NCBI GenBank assembly: GCA_016207585.1 | Contig: JACQPI010000110.1 | Span: 1-15,152, forward strand | Length of the DNA: 15,152 nucleotides | Reading direction: 5' to 3' | Origin: Elusimicrobiota bacterium | GTDB lineage: Bacteria > Elusimicrobiota > Elusimicrobia > UBA1565 > JACRDR01 | In this document: one piece after another, positions 6,796-13,488 of the stretch | Numbering within the stretch: position 1 is the stretch's first letter | Layout: the number at the start of each line of letters is the position of its first letter | Made by a program: the position numbers and the translations under genes | The notes under the pieces: model-generated | Database searches by the model: none | Seen by the model: only the letters and a program-made list of their open reading frames with translations | What the model was told of the DNA's origin: nothing

Positions 6796-7809
6796 CTAAG
6801 AAGCCGCCGTGAAAGATGCCTTCGAATCGGGAACGACATCCTTATTCGCCAGGTTGGGAGGGGTGCGGCCGTAGACCAAGAAATCGACCAGGCTGGCGGC
6901 CGCGAGGTTGCCCATCGCGTCCCGGGTCTCGCGCGAAGCGCTGGCCAAGTGAGGGACGAGAACCGCATTGGCGCACCGGGCGAGTCCGGAGGCGATCTTG
7001 GGCTCGTTTTCGTACACATCCAGAGCGGCCCCGCGGATCCAGCCGGCCTTGAGAGCTCTCACCAGCGCATTTTCGTCCACGATGGGGCCCCGCGCCGCGT
7101 TGATCAGGTACGCCGAGGGTTTCATCATCCTCAGGCGCTTCTCATTCATCAAATGACGCGTGGAGGAATCGAGAACCGTGTGGAGGCAGACGAAATCGGA
7201 CTCCCGGAGCAACTCCTCCAGCTCAACCCGGCGCGCGTTGAGACTCTTCTCGATCTCCGGGAAAACGGGCTGGACGTCGTAGTACAAGACCGGCATGCCG
7301 AAGCCCAGCGTCCGACGGGCGACCGCCTGACCGATGCTCCCGAACCCCACGATGCCGAGCGTCTTGCCGTAAACATCCGTTCCCAAAAGCATCAACGGGT
7401 CCCACCCTTTATACTTCCCCGCGCGCATCATGCGGTCCCCCTCGACCACGCGCCGGGCGGCGGCGAACAAGAGCGCCCAGGTGAAATCCGCGCACGTCTC
7501 GGTGAGCACGCCGGGAGTATGAGTGACAAGAACGCCGCGCCGAGTCGCCTGCGCCAAATCGACGTGGTCGAGTCCCACGGAAAAAGTCGCGACCATCCGC
7601 AGGCGTGGCGCGGCGTCGAAGAGCTCCGCGTTCACCTGTTCCGTCAACAGGCACAAGAGTCCTGAGGCGGTCTTGATCCGCTTCAAGAGATCCCGGCGCG
7701 GGATCGGGGTGGAGCGGTTGTAATAGTCGATCTGGAAGTGGGGCTTGAGAAGTTCCAATGACGCTTTGGGAATGTTACGCGCCACGACGACGAGCGGTTT
7801 TTCTGCCAT
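6796..7809 (-). CDS. NAD-type D-2-hydroxyacid dehydrogenase, probable glyoxylate/hydroxypyruvate reductase
   Basis: A 337-residue member of the D-isomer-specific 2-hydroxyacid dehydrogenase family, which interconverts 2-oxoacids and D-2-hydroxyacids in the cytoplasm. The NAD-binding GFGSIG (155-160) and the catalytic set Arg240 (NAARG), Glu269 (ENEP) and His287 (VPHLAS) are all present. Asp178 after the second strand of the Rossmann fold (LYYDVQ) points to NAD(H) rather than NADP(H). Overall it resembles glyoxylate/hydroxypyruvate reductases, and glycerate kinase about 600 bases downstream supports that substrate, though this remains inference. Other 2-oxoacids cannot be excluded. ATG 7809 is preceded, with one base between, by a 12-bp palindrome (7811-7822). 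The gene starts 30 bases after the glutamate dehydrogenase stop, so the two are likely co-transcribed. Confidence 0.9.
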   Translation of the reverse strand: MAEKPLVVVARNIPKASLELLKPHFQIDYYNRSTPIPRRDLLKRIKTASGLLCLLTEQVNAELFDAAPRLRMVATFSVGLDHVDLAQATRRGVLVTHTPGVLTETCADFTWALLFAAARRVVEGDRMMRAGKYKGWDPLMLLGTDVYGKTLGIVGFGSIGQAVARRTLGFGMPVLYYDVQPVFPEIEKSLNARRVELEELLRESDFVCLHTVLDSSTRHLMNEKRLRMMKPSAYLINAARGPIVDENALVRALKAGWIRGAALDVYENEPKIASGLARCANAVLVPHLASASRETRDAMGNLAAASLVDFLVYGRTPPNLANKDVVPDSKASFTAAS

Positions 7810-7810
7810 G

Positions 7811-7822
7811 CGGAATATTCCG
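7811..7822. repeat. 12-bp palindrome just upstream of the dehydrogenase start
   Basis: CGGAATATTCCG is self-complementary and lies one base upstream of ATG 7809 on the minus strand, inside the 30-base gap after glutamate dehydrogenase. It occupies the place where an SD is expected (GGA within it). It could be an operator or could fold and modulate ribosome access, but a 12-mer palindrome can also occur by chance. Confidence 0.4.
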
Positions 7823-7839
7823 GAAGCGGCCGCCCCGGC

Positions 7840-9150
7840 TTACGGGAACAGTCCCCGGATCCGGACCGCCTGGGCCAACCGGCGCAACGCCAGCATGAAT
7901 GCGGCCAGCCTCAGGTCCACCTTCTCGCGCGTATGGATATCGTGGACGTCCCGGAAGCTGCGCACCATGTGGTCCTTGAGGCGGGCGTTGACGTCCTTCT
8001 CATCCCAGAAGAACGATTGGATGTCCTGGACCCATTCGAAGTAGCTGACGGTGACGCCGCCGGCATTGGCCAGGATGTCCGGAACCACCAGGATTTCCCG
8101 TTTCGCGAGGATACGGTCCGCCTCGGTCGTGGTCGGGCCGTTGGCGCCCTCCACGATGTATTTGGCCCGGATGCGATGCGCGTTGTAATGCGTGATCTGG
8201 TTTTCCATCGCGGCCGGGATCAGGATGTCGCAGGGAAGCTCCAGCAGCTCCTGCGTGGAAATCTTGCGCCCCTTGGGAAACCTCGATATCGTGTCGTGCT
8301 TGTTGGACCACTCGGCCAGCGCCTCGACGTCGAGGCCCTCGGGATTGTATATCCCGCCCATCACGTCCGCGGCCCCCACGACGCGGCAGCCGTGCTGCGC
8401 GAAGATGCGCGCCACGTTCATTCCGACGTTCCCGAATCCCTGGACGACGACCGAGGATTCGCGCAGGTCAAACCCCTTTACGTTCGCCAACTCCTGGGTG
8501 ATGTAGAAAACTCCGCGCCCCGTCGCCTCCCGGCGCCCCAGCGAGCCGCCGATGTCGACCGGCTTGCCCGTCACGACCCCGGGCGCCGAGTACCCGATCG
8601 TCATCGAGTAGGTGTCCATCACCCAGCCCATGATCTGCTCGTTGGTGTTGACGTCGGGCGCAGGGATGTCCTTGTCGGGGCCGATGATGATCGAGATCTC
8701 GGCGGTGTAGCGGCGCGTCAGCCGCTCGATTTCGCCTATCGACATCTCCTTGGGGTTGCAGATCACGCCCCCCTTGGCTCCTCCGTAGGGCAGGTTCATG
8801 ACCGCGCACTTCATCGTCATCCAAAAGGCGAGCGCCTTCACCTCCTCCATCGATACCTGGGGGTGGAACCGGATACCCCCCTTCGCGGGGCCGCGGTCGA
8901 GATTATGCTGGACCCGGTAGCCCTCGAAAACGCGCAGGGTCCCATCGTCCATCTTGACCGGAACTGAGACTGTAAGGGTGCGCTTGGCGTGCCGCAACCG
9001 CTCTAGAATGTACTGCTCCAATCGTATTTTCTGAGCCGCGCGGTCGAGTTGCTCCATGGCCTGATGCCACGCGTTGGCCTCCCGGGCATCCTGCGAGCCG
9101 TTGAGGGCCCCCTTCCATTTAACCGGCCTGTCCATGGTTTTAAGCGACAT
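7840..9150 (-). CDS. Glutamate dehydrogenase (Glu/Leu/Phe/Val dehydrogenase family)
   Basis: A 436-residue cytoplasmic enzyme that interconverts glutamate with 2-oxoglutarate and ammonia. The family's active-site residues are visible: Lys90 in AKGGIRFHP, Lys114 in MTMK, catalytic Lys126 in GGAKGGV and Asp166 in PAPDVNT. Their spacing matches classical hexameric GDH (Lys89, Lys113, Lys125 and Asp165 in the Clostridium enzyme). The dinucleotide motif GFGNVG lies at 238-243. Length is normal for the small hexameric class. ATG 9150 is chosen because GGGAGG (9158-9163) lies 7 bases upstream; the frame is open a further 11 codons to 9183 without family-like sequence. It follows the CoA-binding gene with a 46-base gap and precedes the 2-hydroxyacid dehydrogenase, suggesting one transcript. 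Coenzyme choice cannot be fixed by eye, so gdhA or gluD is not assigned. Confidence 0.94.
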   Translation of the reverse strand: MSLKTMDRPVKWKGALNGSQDAREANAWHQAMEQLDRAAQKIRLEQYILERLRHAKRTLTVSVPVKMDDGTLRVFEGYRVQHNLDRGPAKGGIRFHPQVSMEEVKALAFWMTMKCAVMNLPYGGAKGGVICNPKEMSIGEIERLTRRYTAEISIIIGPDKDIPAPDVNTNEQIMGWVMDTYSMTIGYSAPGVVTGKPVDIGGSLGRREATGRGVFYITQELANVKGFDLRESSVVVQGFGNVGMNVARIFAQHGCRVVGAADVMGGIYNPEGLDVEALAEWSNKHDTISRFPKGRKISTQELLELPCDILIPAAMENQITHYNAHRIRAKYIVEGANGPTTTEADRILAKREILVVPDILANAGGVTVSYFEWVQDIQSFFWDEKDVNARLKDHMVRSFRDVHDIHTREKVDLRLAAFMLALRRLAQAVRIRGLFP

Positions 9151-9196
9151 AAAAACGCCTCCCGCCGCGTCTCGTCGCGGCATCCGACTTATTTTG

Positions 9197-9601
9197 CTAC
9201 CGGCCGAAGCGGCTCAAGTGTTGGCGCATCAAGCAATCGTTCATGACGACCCTCAAGCCGTTTTTGCGCGCCAGCTCCGCCGCCCCGAGGTCCTCGATCC
9301 CGTCCTGCATCCACACCGCCTTCGCCTTCACCGCCACCGCTTCCTCAACGATCGGGAATACGAATTCCGAGCGCCGGAATATGTCGACGGCGTCGATAAG
9401 TTCCGGAACGTCTCGAAGGCTCGGGTAGCACCTCTCGCCCAATATCTCCGGCACCGCCGGCCGCACCGGAATCACGCGGTAACCCGCCTCCAGCAGGTAC
9501 GCCGCGACCTGGTGGGACGGACGATCCGGCCGAGGGGAACAGCCGACGACCGCGATCACCTGCAGCTTGAGAATCTCCTCGATGTCCTCGGGGCGGTTCA
9601 C
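9197..9601 (-). CDS. CoA-binding protein (YccU-like Rossmann fold)
   Basis: A small cytoplasmic protein of the YccU-type CoA-binding family. Visible are the nucleotide loop IAVVGCSPRPDRPSH (16-30), the segment YRVIPVRP (41-48), the highly characteristic EILGERCYPSLRDVPE (52-67), VDIFRRSEFV (72-81), VWMQDGI (96-102) and VVMNDC near the end. The family is known to bind CoA; its physiological role is not settled. GTG 9601 gives 134 residues, the usual length, beginning just before the first conserved strand. An alternative GTG at 9658 would add 19 residues with no family counterpart. Neither has a good SD, so the start is uncertain. An imperfect palindrome (9609-9625) lies just upstream. It is the first gene of the long minus-strand cluster, and divergent from the membrane protein at 9721. 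Confidence 0.88.
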   Translation of the reverse strand: MNRPEDIEEILKLQVIAVVGCSPRPDRPSHQVAAYLLEAGYRVIPVRPAVPEILGERCYPSLRDVPELIDAVDIFRRSEFVFPIVEEAVAVKAKAVWMQDGIEDLGAAELARKNGLRVVMNDCLMRQHLSRFGR

Positions 9602-9608
9602 TCTATTA

Positions 9609-9625
9609 GGAATAGTACTAATTCC
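9609..9625. promoter_or_regulatory. Inverted repeat in the divergent intergenic region, possible operator
   Basis: GGAAT (9609-9613) and ATTCC (9621-9625) flank a 7-base A+T-rich centre, which with adjacent bases includes the self-complementary TAGTACTA. The site lies 7 bases upstream of the likely start of the CoA-binding gene. Position and symmetry would suit an operator, but no regulator is known and the arms are short. Confidence 0.25.
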
Positions 9626-9658
9626 CCGATTTTTTGGCCAGCAATCCGAGACGCCCAC

Positions 9659-9687
9659 TTGACAGCGAGTCCCCGTCGCCTAATAAT
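9659..9687 (+). promoter_or_regulatory. Near-consensus sigma70 promoter for the repeat-containing membrane protein
   Basis: A perfect -35 TTGACA (9659-9664) is followed, after 16 or 17 bases, by TAATAAT (9681-9687) as the -10 region. Transcription would begin near 9693-9695, leaving a leader of only about 10-28 bases before the GTG 9706 or ATG 9721 start. A closely similar element precedes the ferredoxin gene. Confidence 0.7.
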
Positions 9688-9720
9688 TAACATGTCGCGA
9701 CCACCGTGAGCCTCCCGACG

Positions 9721-10506
9721 ATGACAACCGCCCCCACGCGCTCCAACAGCTCCGTCGGCATGATCGCCCTGCTCCTCATCGTGCTCGTCGATATCGCACT
9801 GCTCGCCTGGTTCTGGTATCGGCGCCAAAATTCCCAAGACAACTACGGCAACACCGCCATGACGCTTCCGGTCGTGCAGCCGGTCGAACCGATCACGCCG
9901 CTATTTCTCCCCCCGGGGACGGAGGCGGACTCCCATCCCGGTCCCCCCGGCCCCGCCGCCCCGCACGCCAGGGTGGTCGAGGGCTCTCGCTCGGTCTCCG
10001 CCCCTCCCGATGTCTTGCGGGGGCAGACAGCGGCCAGGGTCACCCTGCCCCGAACGTCCTCCGCCTTCATCCATCTTCAACGCCAAGACAAATACCGGAA
10101 ATCCAAGGCTCTGCGCGCTTGGCGGAGGGACTTCCTCGCCTACCCCGACTTGGCCCAAATCAACCGGAAATACTGGCGAGACCGGGACGCGGGCGCCTTC
10201 ATCGTGGCGACGCTCAAATCCCCGAATTTCGCCTCTCTCTTCAAACGTTACGCGACCCGCTCGGAGCTTCGAGACTTCACCCGAGAGATGATATCGGCCC
10301 CGGGCGTTCTCGCCGAGGCGCAGCCCCTCCTGACGAACCCCTCCGTGATGGCGGCCGCTAAAAACTTCAGCATCCCCGGTCTGCCGCCGCTCGGGAACCT
10401 CATGAATCTGGGCCAAAGATTCTCGACCGACGAAGCCCAAGCGTTGCGGGAAATGGAAAAAGACCCTCGACTCCGGAAGTATCTGGAGCAACAAAAGAAA
10501 CCCTAG
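9721..10506 (+). CDS. Membrane-anchored protein with 13-residue tandem helical repeats, unknown function
   Basis: A 261-residue protein, not recognised as a named family. One membrane segment (about 13-33) is followed by basic WYRR, then a Pro/Ala-rich linker (about 50-110) and a predicted helical domain. Cytoplasmic versus periplasmic placement of that domain is unclear from charge alone, but the short N-terminus and the downstream RR would suit either a signal anchor or a type II topology. Residues 128-218 can be read as seven consecutive 13-residue units with hydrophobics at positions 4, 7 and 11 and often Pro at position 2. The tail has a further unit-like stretch, DPRLRKYLEQQKK (248-260). 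The spacing resembles DP/STI1-type chaperone-binding repeats, as a suggestion only. Start: ATG 9721; an in-frame GTG at 9706 is possible, and neither has a strong SD. It has its own strong promoter. The stop is 23 bases from the convergent hydrolase stop. Confidence 0.75.
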   Translation: MTTAPTRSNSSVGMIALLLIVLVDIALLAWFWYRRQNSQDNYGNTAMTLPVVQPVEPITPLFLPPGTEADSHPGPPGPAAPHARVVEGSRSVSAPPDVLRGQTAARVTLPRTSSAFIHLQRQDKYRKSKALRAWRRDFLAYPDLAQINRKYWRDRDAGAFIVATLKSPNFASLFKRYATRSELRDFTREMISAPGVLAEAQPLLTNPSVMAAAKNFSIPGLPPLGNLMNLGQRFSTDEAQALREMEKDPRLRKYLEQQKKP

Positions 10507-10529
10507 GGTAGGCCCGGCGACGCCGATTG

Positions 10530-11483
10530 TCAAGGGAAATCAGCCCCCGATTCCAAGGCTTGGAGCCGCTTCGCGACGTAACTGGGGATCCACAGCAAGT
10601 GGAGCATCGCGGAATAGTGCCCGAGGGGAAGCCAAACCTGGCGCGCGCTCGGAAAGGCGCGCTGGAGCGCCCGAGCGTTTTCCAGCGGGATCACCGTATC
10701 CGAGCGAACATTCAACAAGAGCACTCTCTTATCGCGGTTCCTATCCGCGAACTCGATGGGATCCAGCCCGCGGAATGCACGCGACAATTCCCGCGAGGAA
10801 AGTCCCAGACGGGAGAGGGTGGCTCCGGTCATGGAACTGCGGGTCAAAAGCGAGGGGAAGTCCGCGCCGCCAAGAACGAAGACGCCGCCCTTGAGCCGCC
10901 CGTCCAGCGACAGCACGACGGAACCGACCAGGGCGCCCAGGCTGATCCCCAGGACCGATATCCGTTTTGGATCGACGCGCCCCGAGCGTTCGAGCCATGA
11001 GATCGCGCGCCGGGAGTCCAAAACCGCTTGGCGGAAATTGAAGGCGAGACGCTCCGGAGTTCGAGCCAGGAACACCTGGCCGCTTGGGATCAACGCGTTC
11101 GGTCTTCGATGAAACTGGTACGGCAGTTCAATGATGAAGACCGAGAAGCCCCGCCGGACCAGCTCCCCCGCAAAACATGTTTCGATCCAAAGATTCGGCG
11201 CCGCCATGACCGGGAGCAGGAGAACGCAAGGAGGAAGCGCTTTCGACTCCGGCCGGTCCGCGCCGCCCGGGACGTAGAAACGGCCCCAAACGGTGTCGTT
11301 GGCGCCGAACCCGCTGCGGACTGGAGAAGGGAAACGCACCTCATAAAGCCTGCGGCCGCGTCTCTCCTCCATGAGCTCGACTTGGGCGTCGAAAGGCTCC
11401 CCGGCCCCCGCATCCGAGATTCCGGCGGAGGCGCCGCCGGCAAACAGCAACAGTGCCGCGAGGAAAAGATTCTTGCGCGACAT
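10530..11483 (-). CDS. Secreted alpha/beta hydrolase
   Basis: A 317-residue protein with a clear signal peptide (1-20, cleavage likely after GGASA) and an alpha/beta-hydrolase core. The nucleophile is Ser181 in GISLG, the acid is probably Asp262 in RSDTV and the His is His289 in LGHYS. The LLLPVMAAP segment (88-96) would form the oxyanion side but lacks the common HG pair, so the fold variant is closer to dienelactone-hydrolase or acetyl-xylan-esterase-like proteins than to lipases; this is a judgement by eye. Substrate unknown. ATG 11483 is supported by TTGGAG with GGAG 6 bases upstream. It follows the porin-like gene by 55 bases on the same strand, suggesting an outer-membrane uptake plus periplasmic hydrolysis pair, which is inference. 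No terminator was seen at its 3' end. Confidence 0.83.
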   Translation of the reverse strand: MSRKNLFLAALLLFAGGASAGISDAGAGEPFDAQVELMEERRGRRLYEVRFPSPVRSGFGANDTVWGRFYVPGGADRPESKALPPCVLLLPVMAAPNLWIETCFAGELVRRGFSVFIIELPYQFHRRPNALIPSGQVFLARTPERLAFNFRQAVLDSRRAISWLERSGRVDPKRISVLGISLGALVGSVVLSLDGRLKGGVFVLGGADFPSLLTRSSMTGATLSRLGLSSRELSRAFRGLDPIEFADRNRDKRVLLLNVRSDTVIPLENARALQRAFPSARQVWLPLGHYSAMLHLLWIPSYVAKRLQALESGADFP

Positions 11484-11505
11484 AAATACTCCAAGCCCGG
11501 GGCCC

Positions 11506-11524
11506 AGCGCCGGCGCTAGCGCCG
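11506..11524 (-). repeat. Two overlapping perfect palindromes after the porin-like gene
   Basis: AGCGCCGGCGCT (11506-11517) and CGGCGCTAGCGCCG (11511-11524) are each self-complementary and share bases, so the RNA could form either of two G+C-rich hairpins. They lie 15 bases after the porin-like stop and 22 bases before the hydrolase start. They may protect or partly terminate the porin transcript so that the two genes are expressed at different levels. There is no U-tract. Confidence 0.45.
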
Positions 11525-11538
11525 CGACGGCCGAGGCA

Positions 11539-12981
11539 TTAGAAGCCCATCACGACCGAGAGAGTATGCTGATAGACGTCCCGCCGGCCGGTCTGAGTCG
11601 TGGCCCGCACCAGCGACCAATAGGAATAGTCATATTTCCATATGATGTGGTCCGTCACTTGAAAATTAAAACCCAGGGTGAGCTTATCCATGCGCGTGCC
11701 CACCCGCGTCGCATTCGGGTCGAACGCGGCGACCGAGGTGAAATTGCTCCCGTTGATGTTGATGGGACTGGGCGGCAACAGCAAGGAAAGCCCCGGTCCG
11801 CGGCGAAACATCTGGTTATAGACGGCAACCCCGGTCAAGCGCTTGCCCCAGCGAGGCCTGCGCAGCAGCGGATAGGACGTTTGAACGAAATAGCCCTGCA
11901 CCGCCTCATAATCGGTCGCGAGCTGGATCGGACTGAGCAGCGTCCCGGTCGAGCTCAAGAGCGGAGAGCGGAAGTCGGTATAGCTGTGCATGTACTCGGC
12001 CGCGACGTTGAGGCCCTGATATTCAAAGGCCATGTCGAACCCTAGGACGGTGTAGTTCAAGGTCCCCTCCAGATTGTATTGCCCCCCCATGGCGGATACC
12101 CCGAACGTGATGCCGTTCAAGTCGCGCTTGCCCTCCGGAATCGGCCAAGGCAAGTCGAGGCTTCCCAGCGCGTATACCACGCGGCCTCCGATGGCCTTGT
12201 TGTTGTTGTTGTCGGCCAGGTTATTGTTCTCGTGGCCGAAGTCGATCGAGATGCCGTTGGGCGGCGGCCCGGGCACTCCCAGATTGTCAGGCCTCGGGAA
12301 CGTCCGGGAACGATTGGACGCCTCGCTCAAGCCGTTGACGACGAAGACCGTGGCTTCGTTGGGCCAGATGCGGTGATCGCCCGGCGGGTAGTAGCTGGCG
12401 CGCGCGCCGATATCTGTATAGCCGGAGCTGAAAGGCGGGCGCGGCGAGTTGAGGCGCACGACCAAGTCGAGGCTGTCGGGAGACGCGTAGAGGAGGGGCC
12501 GAGTGACGGTCAGAAACATGTCGGGCCGGTAGAGCTCGTTATAGCGTCCGAAAGGGACCAGGAATTTTCCCAGCTGGAAATTCCAGTGAGAGATCTTGTC
12601 GTACTGAATATTGAACCGGTACAGGCTCGGCTGCCCCTGCCCTCCCGTCGGCATCTGGAACTCGATCACGTAGGGTATCCCGTCGTGCATCGGGCCGTCG
12701 AAGGCGAAAAATAGGTCCGCCAGGTAGACTTCGTTTTGGATCTGAGTCTCGAAATCGGGCCGTCGCGGGCCGACGTTGCGCCAATTCAAGGAGAAGCTGC
12801 CCGAAAGCTTCCAGGGAAATCCGCGGCGCGCAGGTTCTTCGCAAGAGGCGCGCGGGACGGGCAGAAGATAAGACAGCGAAAAGGAAAGGACGGAAAGGGA
12901 AAGAAAAGGAAAGCAACGGCATGAACCGAGCGTTCGAAGCGCTCCGAACATTCCCCCTTTTTTAGCTTCTCTTATTTTCAT
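11539..12981 (-). CDS. Outer-membrane beta-barrel, porin-like protein
   Basis: A 480-residue protein with a long N-terminal signal region (hydrophobic core about 24-40, ending PRASCEE), then a sequence of alternating amphipathic strands rich in Tyr, Phe, Asn and Gly. It ends in the Phe-terminated strand TLSVVMGF, the usual outer-membrane assembly signal. The segment FQLGKFLVPFGRYNEL, near 134-149, resembles the GKFLTPFG-type region seen in phosphate-selective (OprO/P-like) porins; the exact porin family and solute are unknown. An NNNLADNNNNK stretch, encoded by a run of five TTG triplets on the plus strand (12197-12211), probably sits in an exposed loop. ATG 12981 has AGGCG upstream; an alternative ATG at 12951 directly follows a GGGGGA run and would remove 10 residues. 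A Cys in RASCEE could in principle be a lipidation site, but no good lipobox is seen. Confidence 0.85.
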   Translation of the reverse strand: MKIREAKKGGMFGALRTLGSCRCFPFLSLSVLSFSLSYLLPVPRASCEEPARRGFPWKLSGSFSLNWRNVGPRRPDFETQIQNEVYLADLFFAFDGPMHDGIPYVIEFQMPTGGQGQPSLYRFNIQYDKISHWNFQLGKFLVPFGRYNELYRPDMFLTVTRPLLYASPDSLDLVVRLNSPRPPFSSGYTDIGARASYYPPGDHRIWPNEATVFVVNGLSEASNRSRTFPRPDNLGVPGPPPNGISIDFGHENNNLADNNNNKAIGGRVVYALGSLDLPWPIPEGKRDLNGITFGVSAMGGQYNLEGTLNYTVLGFDMAFEYQGLNVAAEYMHSYTDFRSPLLSSTGTLLSPIQLATDYEAVQGYFVQTSYPLLRRPRWGKRLTGVAVYNQMFRRGPGLSLLLPPSPININGSNFTSVAAFDPNATRVGTRMDKLTLGFNFQVTDHIIWKYDYSYWSLVRATTQTGRRDVYQHTLSVVMGF

Positions 12982-12996
12982 TACCGTCGCCTAAAG

Positions 12997-13026
12997 TTGA
13001 CAGCCCCTTTCCAATTGAGATAAAAT
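12997..13026 (+). promoter_or_regulatory. Sigma70-like promoter for the ferredoxin gene
   Basis: TTGACA (12997-13002) is followed after 18 bases by TAAAAT (13021-13026). The start of transcription would be near 13033, leaving a leader of about 65 bases. It lies in the 117-base gap between the divergent porin-like and ferredoxin genes. No equally good promoter was found on the minus strand for the porin-like gene. Confidence 0.65.
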
Positions 13027-13098
13027 GCGCATCGTCAGGCTTCCGGAGTCTAGCAGATTTATCGCGGCCGCTAAAAGCAAAAGGAGGGTTCAAATCGG

Positions 13099-13425
13099 AT
13101 GTCCCACGTGATTTTGGACAAATGCCTCGGCGAGGTATACGCTTCCTGCGTGGATGTCTGTCCGGTGGAATGCATCCACCCGGTGGACTATAAGGGCGAG
13201 AAGTTCATGATCATCGATCCGGACGTCTGCATCGACTGCGGCGTCTGCCTTCCGGAATGCCCCATCGGCGCGATCGTCGGTTCCGTGGACGAAAGCCCCG
13301 ACTGGGCCAAGATCAATCACGAGCTTACCCCGGCCTCCAAGGACTACGAGGCGAAAAACGGGAAGGCGCCGCCGCGGCCCCCCAACGACCCGCCGCACAA
13401 GCCGACCAACAAATTGGTCAAATAA
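13099..13425 (+). CDS. 7Fe (3Fe-4S plus 4Fe-4S) ferredoxin
   Basis: A 108-residue electron carrier. Its cysteine spacing matches Azotobacter-type FdI: Cys9, Cys17 and Cys54 are placed as ligands of a [3Fe-4S] cluster, and Cys21, Cys44, Cys47 and Cys50 as ligands of a [4Fe-4S] cluster. Cys25 is in the position of the free Cys of FdI. The motifs are CVDVCPVEC (17-25) and CIDCGVCLPECP (44-55). The long C-terminal tail (about 65-108), rich in Pro, Lys and Asn, is cluster-free. ATG 13099 has a strong AAGGAGG at 13081-13087, though the 11-base spacing is long. It has its own promoter and no redox enzyme is next to it, so the partner cannot be named. The peptidase gene starts 63 bases downstream on the same strand. 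Confidence 0.93.
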   Translation: MSHVILDKCLGEVYASCVDVCPVECIHPVDYKGEKFMIIDPDVCIDCGVCLPECPIGAIVGSVDESPDWAKINHELTPASKDYEAKNGKAPPRPPNDPPHKPTNKLVK

Positions 13426-13488
13426 TCCGGCCCGCGCGCTCGGCTCCCAGGTCATCTCCGCTTTCAGGCGACAAGTCTTCGCAATTCC

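Noticed and set aside
6736..7665. 309-codon plus-strand open frame opposite the 2-hydroxyacid dehydrogenase
   Set aside because: The minus strand gives a complete dehydrogenase with all catalytic residues; the plus frame shows no motif and has no convincing start signal.
7933..8967. 344-codon plus-strand open frame opposite glutamate dehydrogenase
   Set aside because: It is a shadow of the well-conserved glutamate dehydrogenase gene; the sequence is rich in Asp, Arg, His and Val with no recognisable fold.
12197..12211. Five TTG triplets in the porin-like gene as a phase-variable repeat
   Set aside because: The unit is three bases, so length changes would only add or remove Asn residues and could not switch the frame.
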